NCBI RefSeq assembly: GCF_013348805.1
Contig: NZ_CP054690.1
Location: forward strand, 2,914,001 to 2,978,000
DNA length: 64,000 nucleotides
DNA from: Rhodococcus sp. W8901
GTDB lineage: Bacteria; Actinomycetota; Actinomycetes; Mycobacteriales; Mycobacteriaceae
Reading direction: 5' to 3'
Positions 46,049 through 55,451 of this stretch are shown one piece after another. The first letter of the stretch is position 1. Each line of letters starts with the position of its first letter. Under the pieces are notes generated by a model. It was not told the origin of the DNA. It saw only the letters and a program-made list of their open reading frames with translations, and made no database searches. A program made the translations under genes and the position numbers.

Positions 46049-46202
46049 CCTGACCGTGCACTCGGCGAAGGTCTTCCTGTTCGCCAGCGACGGGGCAGTC
46101 CATGCGCACCAGAGTCGTTGGCGATCGGTGAACGTCTCCGACCCTGCCCGTTCGCGGCCCGGCACCGTGCCGGTGCCGGGCCGCGCTGGCCGAAGGGATG
46201 GA

Positions 46203-46925
46203 TCAGCAGTTCGACATGGGTTCGGCGCCCGCGAAACGCGCTTCGAGGAAGCCCAGGGCGCCGGGAAGACCGATCACGGCCGCCGAGAGATGGTCAGGGC
46301 TCGGGACCAGTTCGGACTGCACTGTCACTCCGGCGGCGCAGTAGCGGCGCATCGTGTTGGTGATCGCATCGACCGGGATTAGTACGTCGGTGGGGGAATG
46401 CCATTCGTACACGGGCGCATTCGGCACTGAGGGAACCTTCTCGACGCTGTTGTCGGCGAGGACCGCCTGCACTGTCGGGCTGTCGAGTAGGGCACTACCG
46501 ATGGCGGGATCGGCGACGTCACCCAGGCTTCGGCCTGCGCCGTACAGCAGGATCTCGTTGGTGCAGGCGTTCGCGATCTGGTCGCGCAGCTGCCACCCGG
46601 TCTCGTTGAGCTGGCTCGTGAGCGGCATCCGGTTCGGGTACTCGCGTTCGAGACCGAGCGCGGCGGCCATCGCCAACCCGAATGCCGGATGGGCCGACTC
46701 TCCGAGCCCCTTGGCCATATCGCTGATGTTCATCGGGACACCGCCGTAGGCGCTGCCGGTCAGCTCGAGGTCCGGCGCATACGTCGGGGCGATCGCCGCG
46801 GCCATCGCTGTGGCCATGCCTCCACCCGAGTAGCCAGCCATGCCAACCGGGCTGTCCGCGAGGCCCAGCGGGGCGTACCACTGCGCTGCGCGGATACCGT
46901 CGAGGGTGATCTGGCCCCCGAGCTT
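46203..46925 (-). pseudogene. Truncated secretory lipase (N-terminal third missing)
   Basis: About 240 residues match the lipase at 36,239-37,464, from LGGQITLDGIRAAQ through MAGYSGGGMATAMAAA to the native end LGFLEARFAG. The signal peptide and first 140 residues are absent; at about 46925 the sequence changes abruptly to the remnant of an unrelated plus-strand gene. The catalytic Ser is kept but the protein could not be exported as it stands. Confidence 0.85.
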
Positions 46926-47287
46926 CGCCTACTTCGGCCGTCGCGTCGTCGTGATCGGTGGTGCCGGCCCACTGAAAAGCCCCGACGCCGACCAACTCGT
47001 CATCGACGACCGCGCGCTTCGTCCCGCGACAGTGGCGAGCCATTGCGCAGGCCAGCGTTGACCAGTTCAGCGCCTGCGCCACCCATCCCGCGGACTGGGC
47101 CTACCTGAGCCCGCCTGCGCTCTTCGGGCCCGGCAGACGCACAGGCGCCTACCGCCGAGGAACAAACCGAATCCTCATCGACGTCAACGGAGAATCACGG
47201 ATATCGGCCGAAGACCTCGCCATTGCCGCCATGGATGAGATCGAGAATCCTGATTCGGGGTTGCGCCACTTCACCGTTGCGTATTAG
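46926..47287 (+). pseudogene. Truncated, frameshifted NAD(P)-binding (NmrA/YwnB-like) protein
   Basis: RRVVVIGGAG is followed, one frame over, by HPADWAYLSPPALFGPG, RTGAYRRGTNRILID and ISAEDLAIAAMDEIENP to HFTVAY, the C-terminal part of an atypical SDR of the YwnB type. The N-terminal Rossmann loop is missing at the junction with the lipase fragment, and one frameshift lies near 47040-47060. Confidence 0.8.
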
Positions 47288-47328
47288 ACGCCCTTCCTGC
47301 AAGCCGACGTGGTCGTGACGAGGTACCT

Positions 47329-48440
47329 GTGATGTTTGTTCAACGGGTGGTCTCCCCGGTCGACGGCGTGGCGTCGTGGACGCTGGGCGATGACGGTGCC
47401 TTGGTGGCTCCGATCGAGCGGTATCTGGCGTACTTGACCCAGATCGAGCGGTCTCCGAACACGGTCAAGGCCTATGCCCATGATTTGAAGGACTGGTTCG
47501 TGTTCCTCGGTGCCCGCGGCCTGGATTGGCGTGAGGTGCGATTGAGAACGTCGTCGAGTTCGTCGCCTGGCTGCGCCGCCCGCCGCGGCTGCGCGACGGG
47601 ACAGTCCCGTTCTGCCGTCGGTGGAGCACCACTGCACCGAGGCGACGGTCAGTCGGAAGCTCTCCGCGCTCAGCGCGTTCTACCAGGAGGCCGCGCGCCA
47701 CGGCATCGATCTCGGGGAGCTGCTGAGGACGTGGCAGCCGGCCGGAGGCCGGGGCTCGGGCTGGAAGCCGTTCTTGCACCACATCAGCAAGGGATATTCG
47801 CAGCCGCGGCGGGCCATCGCGTTGAGCACGCAGCGCGCAAGCTCCCTCGCGTGCTCACCGTCGCCGAGGTGCAGACCATCCTCGAAGCCTGTGACCATCT
47901 GCGGGACCGGTTCCTTTTCGCCGTGCTGTTCGACACCAGGATGCGGATCGGGGAGGCGCTGGGCCTGCGGCATGAGGACGTCGCCGCACCCGAGTCCCAG
48001 ATCACGGTCCAGCGCCGGGTCAACGACAACGGTGCCCGCTCCAAGCCACGCAGCCCGCGGACGGTGCCGGTCAGCGCGGAGCTGGTCTGGCTCTGTGCCG
48101 ACTACCTTCACTCGGAGTACGGCGATCTGGACTCCGACTACGTCTTCGTGAACCTGTGGGCCGACCGCATGGCCACCCGCTGACCTACATGGCCGTCTGC
48201 GAACTGGTCAAACGGCTGCGCCGACGTACCGGGATCGACTTCGATCCGCATTGGTGCCGCCACACCGCGGCCACCCGGATGCTGCGTGACGGTGTGCCGA
48301 TCGAGATGGTCTCCAAGCTGCACGGCCACGCCGACATCACCACCACCACCGGCGCCGTCTACGGGCACCTGAGCGCCGAGGACGCCCGCAAGGCGCTGGA
48401 GGAGGCGGGCTGGTTCACCGGCCGAGAGGTACGACTGTGA
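47329..48440 (+). pseudogene. Transposon-type tyrosine recombinase (TnpA-like), several frameshifts
   Basis: The start region (IERYLAYLTQIERSPNTVKAYAHDLKDWFVFL) is a phage-integrase SAM-like domain. The catalytic part carries the first Arg (MRIGEALGLRHED), HWCRHTAATR and the nucleophile region AVYGHLSAEDA. At least four frame changes are needed to read it whole (about 47535, 47600, 47825 and 48170). The stop overlaps the start of a second recombinase frame by GTGA, the arrangement of paired or triple recombinase transposons (Tn554 or RIT types). Confidence 0.85.
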
Positions 48441-48595
48441 GCACACAAAGCCCGCTGGTACCCGAACAGCTACCGAGGACGGTGCGCGAGCGACGCCGAA
48501 CGTCGCGTCAGGCGAGTAGTTGGGACACCGAGTACCGCCGGGATGTTTGGCGGCTGCGTGAGCTCGGCATCAAAGGCGGTTGGCCAAGACCTTGA
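48437..48595 (+). pseudogene. N-terminal stub of a second transposon recombinase
   Basis: Begins VSTQSPLVPEQLPRTVRERRR and reads WDTEYRRDVWRLRELGIKGG before running out of frame. This looks like the beginning of a TnpB-type partner gene cut off after about 50 codons. What follows to 48,826 shows no convincing gene. Confidence 0.6.
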
Positions 48596-48826
48596 GTCAG
48601 GGTTGCGGTATGTCCTCGAAGGTGTTCCGGGCGAGCCGCCGCCCGGAACTCGACAGCCTGTTCTCGCACTTGCGCGAAAATGGGACAGTCAGGTATTGAA
48701 ACCCTCCGAACACCGGTATATCTGAGTCTCCGCGAAACGCCACCATCACTGTTGACGGGGCATGAGTGCTCGAGGGCCGTATTGGGTTGGCCGACCACCC
48801 CTGCAGCGAATGGCGACAGGATGCTT

Positions 48827-49888
48827 CTATGGCGTCAAAATCCAAGTGTCGCTGTTGCTGTCGAGGTGCCAATCCTGCCGCGGTCCGTCCCCTTCGCATG
48901 CGACAGCGGTTAGCCAGATGGTGCTGCCGGGGTCCCAGCCGGCGATGACCGAGGCAGTCTCGGTATCGACCTGAAGGGCCCGCGTCGCACTGCTGAGATA
49001 GCACAAAGGCGTGAGGTGCACGGCGTCCCACTCACTTGCGACACGCTCCCAATCGGGGATAACCCACCGGCCGTCGCGGCCCGTGGCGCGGAACCAGTCA
49101 TGCCGTCGGGACGCGGTGACCTCGAGTGGAAAGGAACGGCACAGCAGCATCCATTCCTCTTCCGAGCGGACCTCGAAAGTCCGGCCTCTCCCGCGGACCG
49201 GTATCGCTGTCGCTTGCTGCCACCCGAACCCGTCTTCCACGAGGCTCAGCTCAGCAGGAAGGCGGCCGACAGTCTTGATGAGTCCGAGCGGGATTGACCA
49301 CCAGGTTCCGGTCCAATCGGCATGGGGATCGCGCGGGCGTTCACGCGCGGCCTGTTCTTCCTCCGTGCGCACGTCGGCCGCCCACTGCCTGAGGGTTCGT
49401 TGCGGATCCTTCGGCAGTGGTGCCCAGGCGTTGGCCGATCGCCAAACGATAGCCCACTGCTCGGTCCGGCGAGGCTCCGCGAACCACGCCATGATCGACG
49501 ACGACGCGAGGTGTTCCGCGAGGCGTGAGAGGGCAGCCCCGATGATCGGGTGGCCCGCGACCACGTCTGCACCGTCGGGCTCCTGCCAATACCTGGCGGA
49601 ATCCACCGACCGCTCCAAGGCCGCCTGAATCCGGCCGGTGTCGAGGTCGGCGAGATCGACAGACACAACGGCGGCCGAGAGCTGCTCCAGTGACGAAACA
49701 GGGAAGGGATCGGTGCCGCCCTCAGTGGTCGGGATCAACCGGCCCCCGGATGAACCGCTCACTACTTCGACGCCGTGCGAGAGTTGGAAGACGGCGGTTG
49801 AAATGTCCGAGTCCAGATCCTTGGCAATTTCAAGGCAAAAACGTCGACCCCGCGGCCCCGCCAGGATCATTTCCGCAACTGGATTCAT
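48827..49888 (-). CDS. Hypothetical protein, 353 aa
   Basis: A soluble, tryptophan-rich protein from ATG 49888 (AAGG seven bases upstream). It reads cleanly throughout, with segments DWTGTWWSIPLGLIKTVGRLPAEL and HLTPLCYLSSATRAL. No domain recognised, no signal or membrane helix. Its intactness in a decayed neighbourhood suggests it is under selection or recently arrived. Confidence 0.7.
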   Translation of the reverse strand: MNPVAEMILAGPRGRRFCLEIAKDLDSDISTAVFQLSHGVEVVSGSSGGRLIPTTEGGTDPFPVSSLEQLSAAVVSVDLADLDTGRIQAALERSVDSARYWQEPDGADVVAGHPIIGAALSRLAEHLASSSIMAWFAEPRRTEQWAIVWRSANAWAPLPKDPQRTLRQWAADVRTEEEQAARERPRDPHADWTGTWWSIPLGLIKTVGRLPAELSLVEDGFGWQQATAIPVRGRGRTFEVRSEEEWMLLCRSFPLEVTASRRHDWFRATGRDGRWVIPDWERVASEWDAVHLTPLCYLSSATRALQVDTETASVIAGWDPGSTIWLTAVACEGDGPRQDWHLDSNSDTWILTP

Positions 49889-49990
49889 TTGACTACCTTG
49901 CACCTTCCCGTCGTGGCGGAGAGATCCCTAGGTCATCTCGTGAGACTGGGCGCACTGCTCGGACGTTTCCGGCAGCCGGGATGTGCCCGA

Positions 49991-50482
49991 TCAGGCGTGG
50001 TCGGGGCACAACAGCGTCGGTTCCATTTGCCACCCCTGTTCGGTCAGCCAACGCTGGACCGGTTCGAGCGGTGCGCTATTGGTAGCGGCACCGATGGCGA
50101 GTTCTCCCACGAGGATGGGTCCGTCGCCGCAGACGGTGCAGGCGACGTCGACGGCGGGTTCTTCGGGTTGGCAACTGCGGCAATGATGTCGGGCGATGAT
50201 CACGCCGGGGACCTCCGAGTCGAGATACAGCCAGGAAACGGCCAGGTCGGCGCGCTGGTGAGCCGCTTCCAATCGGGTAGCGGGCTCGTGCCCGCAGCTC
50301 GGGCAGGCGCGCGATGTTTTTCGCGGCGGGGCGGGATGTTCGAGCGTGGCCACTGCCGGATCAGCGGTGGCCGTCTGGTGAGCGTTGACGACGAGGCGCT
50401 GGCATCTGCTCGATGTGCTGTCGCATGGCGGAGGTCCATCCAATGTCAAGGCGCCAGCGACCTGGAGCCGCGACGTCACCAC
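49991..50482 (-). CDS. Zinc-ribbon-rich protein, unknown
   Basis: About 163 residues with CPSCGHEP, HHCRSCQPEEP and ACTVCGDGP pairs, forming two or three likely zinc ribbons, and an end of WLTEQGWQMEPTLLCPDHA. The start is uncertain; double GTG at 50482/50479 is used, and a longer open frame upstream is less protein-like. Confidence 0.55.
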   Translation of the reverse strand: MVTSRLQVAGALTLDGPPPCDSTSSRCQRLVVNAHQTATADPAVATLEHPAPPRKTSRACPSCGHEPATRLEAAHQRADLAVSWLYLDSEVPGVIIARHHCRSCQPEEPAVDVACTVCGDGPILVGELAIGAATNSAPLEPVQRWLTEQGWQMEPTLLCPDHA

Positions 50483-50920
50483 ACCTCGGTAGTCGGCGTA
50501 CTCGGCGCCTGATGCGGCCGGTAGCGGGTCTTGGGGTTCCGGACTGGTGAGGTCGAATAGGGGTCGGTACTGGTTCGTCGAGACATCGGGGCAATGATTA
50601 TCGGCCGATTTTGCCGAAGAACAATCGATCTTCGATGCCCGACTCACATTCGCTCGGGTTAGCAGCTCGCTGCTGCGAACCGTTCGACGTGGCAGTGGGT
50701 AATCACGACACGTTGCTGTCCCGACCCATCCCCATGACCGGTGATCAATGTGCTCTAATTGGCCGGTGATGACCTTCGCGCAGCTCTGGTGGCCGCTTTC
50801 CCAGCGGCCTTGAACTGTGTTTTCCGGCCGCCTCTCGTGCGGCCGACGATCCTCGCCTGTATGACGGGCATTCATCCCGGTTGATGCGCTGAGGTGGCCT
50901 CGTATCGAGAGGACCACCCT
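50483..50920. other. Non-coding stretch with several short hairpins
   Basis: About 440 bases before the methyltransferase. Short stems such as ggccgct/agcggcc near 50790-50812 and ggccgc/gcggcc near 50825-50845 could form a leader structure. I cannot match them to a known riboswitch. Confidence 0.3.
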
Positions 50921-51649
50921 GTGACCTTCAACGACGATCCTGTTCGCACCACCGGCATCGGCGAGATGCTGATCAGTTCCCGCTCGTTCGACGAATACCG
51001 AGCCATGTTCAACCTCACCGACGGCGACCTTGCGCTGCGGATCCTGGACTGCCCCGGCGGTGCCGCCGGGTTCACCAGCCAGGTGAGCGGTCTCGGCGGC
51101 GATGTGACCGCTTGCGACGTGGCCTATTTCGGGCGCGGAGCCGACGACCTCGCCATCATTGCAGCGACCGAGACGGATCGCGGCAACCGATACGTCCGCG
51201 CACATCCGGAGCAGTACGAGTGGACGTTCTTCGCTGACCCCGACGAACACCAGCGCGCCCGGCAACAAGCCGCCCAGCAATTCGCTGCCCATATTCGCCA
51301 ACACCCGCACCACTACGTCGCCGGGCGGCTGCCCTCGTTGCCGTTCGCAGATGCCAGCTTCGATCTGGTGCTCAGCTCCCACCTGCTGTTCAGCTATTCC
51401 GACCGACTCGATCACACCTTCCACGTCAACGCGATCACTGAGCTTATGCGAGTCACCCGCGGCGAGCTACGAATCTTCCCGCTGGTGGCCGTGGGATCGT
51501 CGACACCCTATCCGCGACTCGCCGATCTGCTCGCCGACCTGAGGGCCCGAAGCATTGCAGGCCGAGTCGTCAAGGTCGACTACGAGTTCCAGAGCGGTGG
51601 ACACCACATGTTGGTGTGCCGTCGTACCCCATCCGAAGTCCGGCAGTGA
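50921..51649 (+). CDS. SAM-dependent methyltransferase-like protein
   Basis: A 242-residue class I methyltransferase-fold protein from GTG 50921 (GAGAGGA upstream). The SAM-binding region reads ALRILDCPGGAAGFTSQ, with CDVAYFG as the second acidic strand and LPFADASFDLVLSSHLLF as motif III/IV. Substrate unknown. It is followed 66 bases later by a chorismate mutase-RidA fusion on the same strand. Confidence 0.75.
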   Translation: MTFNDDPVRTTGIGEMLISSRSFDEYRAMFNLTDGDLALRILDCPGGAAGFTSQVSGLGGDVTACDVAYFGRGADDLAIIAATETDRGNRYVRAHPEQYEWTFFADPDEHQRARQQAAQQFAAHIRQHPHHYVAGRLPSLPFADASFDLVLSSHLLFSYSDRLDHTFHVNAITELMRVTRGELRIFPLVAVGSSTPYPRLADLLADLRARSIAGRVVKVDYEFQSGGHHMLVCRRTPSEVRQ

Positions 51650-51715
51650 CTCACCTACATGGCGACCGAAGGACGCTGCATTCACCCCGTCATTATCGAG
51701 AGAGTTAGGACCACA

Positions 51716-52405
51716 GTGTCTTTGGAGGACATCCGTCACGATATCGACGCGCTCGACGACCAGATCGTTGCGCTACTCGCCCAACGTCAACGGCACGTCC
51801 GACGTGCTGCTCCCTACAGGATTCGTCCCGGGCAGGCACTGGCAGTCGATTGGCGCGCCGAGATGATGAACCGTCTACACGCCCAAGCAGTCACACAAGG
51901 AGCTGCCCCTGAGGTGGTGGCCAGGGTGTATTCCGTGATGATCGACGCGTTCCTCGACCTCGAACACCTCGAACACCTCGAACTCGCCTCGCGGTCGGAA
52001 ACGTACTCTCAACCTGTGGGTGACCGGCGGACACGGATCAGCTCCGGTTCACCATTCGAGGAGACGATCGGCTTCTCCCGCGCGATCCGCTCTGGGTCGC
52101 GCGTTCTGGTGTCCGGCACCGGGCCCGTGTGGCCCGACCGATCGTGCCCGGACGATGCCGGTGCCCAGGCCCGCCGCTGCTTCGAGATCATCGGTCGGGC
52201 GCTGAACGAAGCCGGCGTCGGACTGAGCGATGTACTCCGCACTCGCATGTTCGTCACCGACCTCGCCGCCAGCGAGCAGGTCGGTGTCGTGCACGGCGAA
52301 TTGTTCGGTGCCGTGCGTCCGGCGGCGACAATGGTCGTCGTCGCCGGGCTGCTCGACCCGCGATGGAAAGTGGAAATCGAAGTCGAAGCAGAGGTTCCAG
52401 GCTAA
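51716..52405 (+). CDS. Chorismate mutase (AroQ) - RidA/YjgF fusion
   Basis: A 229-residue protein. Residues about 1-92 are an AroQ-type mutase (IRHDIDALDDQIVALLAQRQRHV; APEVVARVYSVMIDAFLDLE). Residues about 105-229 are a RidA domain (GFSRAIRSGSRVLVSGTGP; LSDVLRTRMFVTDL; VVAGLLDPRWKVEIEVEA). Chorismate to prephenate conversion and enamine/imine hydrolysis are the family activities. The join is in frame without a long linker. GTG 51716 follows AGGA. The 3' end overlaps the minus-strand recombinase remnant. Confidence 0.85.
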   Translation: MSLEDIRHDIDALDDQIVALLAQRQRHVRRAAPYRIRPGQALAVDWRAEMMNRLHAQAVTQGAAPEVVARVYSVMIDAFLDLEHLEHLELASRSETYSQPVGDRRTRISSGSPFEETIGFSRAIRSGSRVLVSGTGPVWPDRSCPDDAGAQARRCFEIIGRALNEAGVGLSDVLRTRMFVTDLAASEQVGVVHGELFGAVRPAATMVVVAGLLDPRWKVEIEVEAEVPG

Positions 52406-53400
52406 GACGTTCCGTCACCGAGTCGGTCGCGGGCGGCGGCCGACCTCGGCGGCGAGGGCGAACAGGGCGGCCGAGCGGGCCGGGGTTGGGTCGGATTCCG
52501 AATGAACGTAGCCGTTTGCCCATTTGGGCGGTGCTGATCGGTCCGCCGGTGAACAGCCACGGTGAGTTTCGGCGTTCGCCGATGGCCGCGTGCCCGGATC
52601 GGGTGTCGACCAGTGACTTGACGAGGGTGGACAGTGGTTCGGGCAGCTCGACGGGGGCTGGATCCCAGGCGCAGTCGGACCCCGTTCGTTCCGGTGGTGA
52701 CGTGGTCGGTGGTCAGTCCGGCGATCGTCGAGGCGCGTTGCGCGTAGAGCAGGACCAGCAGTCCGGCCACTCTGCCCTCGGGCTTGAGGGTCTGGTCGTG
52801 CAGGAGGCGGCGGGCGGTGGCCCATCGATCCTCGCCGGCGATGAGTTCGGCCGGTCCCTGCCAGCCGCGGCCGACTCCGACGAGCGAGGTGTTCACCAGC
52901 TTGTTTGTGGTGGCCCAGCGCAGGAATCCACTGCCATCGGTGCGGTAGCGGGCGTTCGAGTCGGTGAGCCATCGGTCGATGTCGGCTTGGGTGCAGGTGG
53001 CCAGGCTCAGCTGTTGGTCGGCGAGCCAGTCGAGAATGGCGATCGCCCCGCGCAAACGTTGCCGAATGCCGGTGAACTGCCCGTAGGTCACCGGGCTGCC
53101 GCGGTTTCGTGCGCGTAGTCGCCGCATGAGGTGCCAGGTTGCATAGTGGCGCACCGGCTTCCGGTTTTCCGGATCGGCGACATCGTCGACGGTATCGGTG
53201 ATCCAGCGTTCGAGGCGCACCAGGTCTTCGTCGCATCCCCACGCAGCGGGCCCAGCGTTGCTGCCATGCCGCGCACCAGGGCTCGCCGGTGAGGCGTGAG
53301 ATCTCGGCCGGCCCTAGACGGCCGCAGATCGAGCACGTCAGCTGCTGTTTCGGTCGACAGTTCCAGCAGTACGGGCCCTCGGAGGGTTCGGCGACACTCT
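52402..53400 (-). pseudogene. Zinc-ribbon tyrosine recombinase (transposon TnpB-like), frameshifted
   Basis: A zinc-ribbon start (LTCSICGRLGPAEISRLTGEPWC) is followed in another frame by LVRLERWITDTV..., LATCTQADIDRWL, FLRWATTNKLVN and LKPEGRVAGLLVLLYAQRA, and then by LSTLVKSLVDTRSGHAAIGERR and GGPISTAQMGKRLRSFGI. Frame changes lie near 53235, at a C run near 52660 and at a C run near 52490; the catalytic C-terminus is missing. It is a relic of the same class of elements as 47,329-48,595. Confidence 0.8.
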
Positions 53401-53570
53401 CGTTGTGTGGCGACTCGACCGACTGGGCCGGAACCTGCCGCACCTGCGGCAGACGATCACCAACCTCGAGGAGAAGGGCGTCGGCTTCTGATCGCTGACC
53501 GCAGCGATCGACACCACCACTGCCGGCGGGAAGCTCATCTTCTCCATCTTCGGAGCGCTCGCCAGGTTCG
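53384..53570 (+). pseudogene. Serine recombinase (resolvase), N-terminal half, with in-frame TGA
   Basis: GDTLVVWRLDRLGRNLPHLRQ, then NLEEKGVGF-stop-SLTAAIDTTTAGGKLIFSIFGALARF is the middle of a resolvase/invertase catalytic domain. TGA is at 53489-53491, where CGA would give the usual Arg. The catalytic-Ser region upstream is missing. The rest of the gene continues at 54,762. Confidence 0.85.
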
Positions 53571-54761
53571 TTGTTATCTGGACACTTCCTCAATCTGCCT
53601 CGACTGGAAGCAAGTGGGTTGTTCGCGATCGAGCACCAGCTCATCGCCGACGCCCAAGGGCGAGGCTGGGACCGTGAAGCCGAACGCCACCGGCGGATAG
53701 CCACGCGCATATCGGAATTGTTGAGGGAACTGGCTCAGCCGGTCAGACCTCGCCTGGAATGAACGGTGTCTCCTGGTAGACGCAGTAGTTTAGCCAGTTG
53801 GAGTACAGCAGGTGCCCGTGGCCGCGCCATCGGTTGAGCGGGATGGCGGTGGGATCGTCGCCGGGGAAGTAGTGCGCCGGAGCTGGGACCGGCAGTCCTT
53901 GCTCGCTGTCGCGGCGGTATTCACGTGCCAAGGTGTCCGCATCATATTCCGGGTGACCGGTCACGAAGATCTGGCGGCCGTCCGCGGTGGCTGCCAAGTA
54001 GACCCCGGCCTCCTCGCTCACCGCCAACACGTCGACCTCACCGGTGGCCTCGATGTCGGCGGCGTAGACATCGGTGTGCCGTGAGTGCGGCGCTAGGAAC
54101 TCGTCGTCGAACCCGGTGACGATCGGCGACCGCGCGCCAGTGATCCGATGGGAGAATACACCGGAGATTTTCTGTGGGACTTCGTGTTTGCGGACACCGT
54201 AGTGGTGGTAGAGGGCCGCCTGCGCACCCCAGCAGACGTGCAGAGTCGACTGCACGGCGCTGCGGGCCCAGTCAAGGATCTTGGTCATCTCCGGCCAGTA
54301 GTCGACGTCCTCGAAGTCGAGTTTCTCGATCGGCGCCCCGGTGATGATGAGGCCGTCGAAGTGCATATGGGCCACGTCATCGAAAGTTGAGTAGAACGAT
54401 TCGAGATGCTCTGCAGAGGTGGTACGCGAGACATGGCTGGCCATGTGCAGCAGGGTGATCTCGATCTGCAGCGGATTATTGCTGAGCAACCGCAGCAGCT
54501 GCGTCTCGGTGCTGACCTTCATCGGCATCAGATTCAAGATGGCGATCCGGATAGGGCGAATATCCTGATGTCCAGCCCGCTCGTCGGACATGACAAAGAT
54601 TCGCTCCGCCTCCAGGGTGGCCCTGGCGGGAAGATCGCGCGGCACAGTGACAGGCATCGCCCAGCAGCTTAGTCCGCCTCCGGTTGCCGACAGGGACCGG
54701 AGCTTCAATAGCTCCAGCGGCGCGTCGCGAGAACAACGTCGCAGGACGATCTGTCCACATA
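53571..54761. mobile_element. metA-bearing segment inserted into the resolvase gene
   Basis: The resolvase frame breaks after FGALARF at 53570 and resumes with ERDLIRERA at 54762, so about 1.19 kb is an insertion. The ends show a weak inverted match (ttatctggacac at 53574 against the complement ttatgtggacag at the right end, 10 of 12). It holds metA and a plus-strand scrap (53,590-53,762: SGLFAIEHQLIADAQGRGWDREAERHRR). Nature of the element unknown. Confidence 0.6.
53743..54657 (-). CDS. metA: Homoserine O-acyltransferase, MetA family
   Basis: A 304-residue enzyme that acylates homoserine in methionine synthesis (succinyl- or acetyl-CoA donor). Visible family parts are IAILNLMPMKVSTETQLLRLL, the catalytic Cys in LHVCWGAQAALYHHYG, and the late FVTGHPEYD with catalytic His and the nearby EYRRD. 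ATG 54657 gives the family length. Mycolate actinobacteria normally use the unrelated MetX, so a MetA on an inserted segment points to horizontal transfer. The gene is intact. Confidence 0.92.
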   Translation of the reverse strand: MPVTVPRDLPARATLEAERIFVMSDERAGHQDIRPIRIAILNLMPMKVSTETQLLRLLSNNPLQIEITLLHMASHVSRTTSAEHLESFYSTFDDVAHMHFDGLIITGAPIEKLDFEDVDYWPEMTKILDWARSAVQSTLHVCWGAQAALYHHYGVRKHEVPQKISGVFSHRITGARSPIVTGFDDEFLAPHSRHTDVYAADIEATGEVDVLAVSEEAGVYLAATADGRQIFVTGHPEYDADTLAREYRRDSEQGLPVPAPAHYFPGDDPTAIPLNRWRGHGHLLYSNWLNYCVYQETPFIPGEV

Positions 54762-54995
54762 ATCGAGCGGGACCTCATTCGTGAACGCGCCTACGCCGGC
54801 CTCGCCGCGGCCCGTGCCCGGGGCAAGGTCGGCGGCCGCCCCCGGAAGATGACCGACAGTCGGATCAAGCAGGCCCGCAGGATGTGCGAGAACGGCATGT
54901 CCCAGACTGAGGTCGCCGAGATCCTCGGCGTCGGACGCACCACCCTGTATCAGTACCTCGGTCCGCAGAAGAGCCGAAGGAGCACTGATCAGTGA
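54762..54995 (+). pseudogene. Serine recombinase (resolvase), C-terminal half
   Basis: ERDLIRERAYAGLAAARARGKVGGRPRKMT is the end of the catalytic domain, and GMSQTEVAEILGVGRTTLYQYL is the DNA-binding helix-turn-helix. It continues the 53,384-53,570 fragment exactly, separated by the metA segment. Confidence 0.88.
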
Positions 54996-55006
54996 GTGCC
55001 GGGACT

Positions 55007-55451
55007 CAGTAGCTCGCCATGCAGTCGCGGAGCAGGTCAGGCGAGAGTTCGGCGATTGTGCAGGAGATTCTGCGCCAGCCGGGCCACCTCCGAACTGGTC
55101 CTGCGACGAGTCGACCAGCACTTCAACGTCATTCGTTCCGGGCACGGTGCGCAGATGGTACACGATGGGGTCGCCCTCTGTCGTATAGAGGGTGAACGCG
55201 AACTCGCCGCTGTCGCGTTCTCGACCGTCCGACAGGCAGCCGATCACCGACGGGGTGAGTGGCTCCTGCGGCTCAGCTCTTGGGCGAGGCGCCGCATCAC
55301 CGCAACTCGGCAGCGGGGAGCGCCAGGTGATTTCGGCCGGCTTCGGAGCGGCCGGAGGCTCCCAGCTGAAGTAGACAAGCGCAGCGATGGTGGCGAGAAG
55401 GATCGCGAAAGGGATGCACCGCACCGCTACCCGCATCTTCCCCGACCCCAT
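55007..55451 (-). pseudogene. Membrane-anchored or secreted protein, probably frameshifted at the end
   Basis: From ATG 55451 there is one N-terminal helix (CIPFAILLATIAALVYFSW) and a soluble part with CLSDGRERDSGEFAFTLYTTEGDPIVYHL and VLVDSSQDQFGG. The native-looking tail (CTIAELSPDLLRDCMAS) is in another frame, suggesting a one-base change near 55090-55100. Unknown function. Confidence 0.5.

Noticed and set aside
50483-50920. A riboswitch before the methyltransferase
   Set aside because: Short stems exist but no known aptamer consensus could be recognised by eye.
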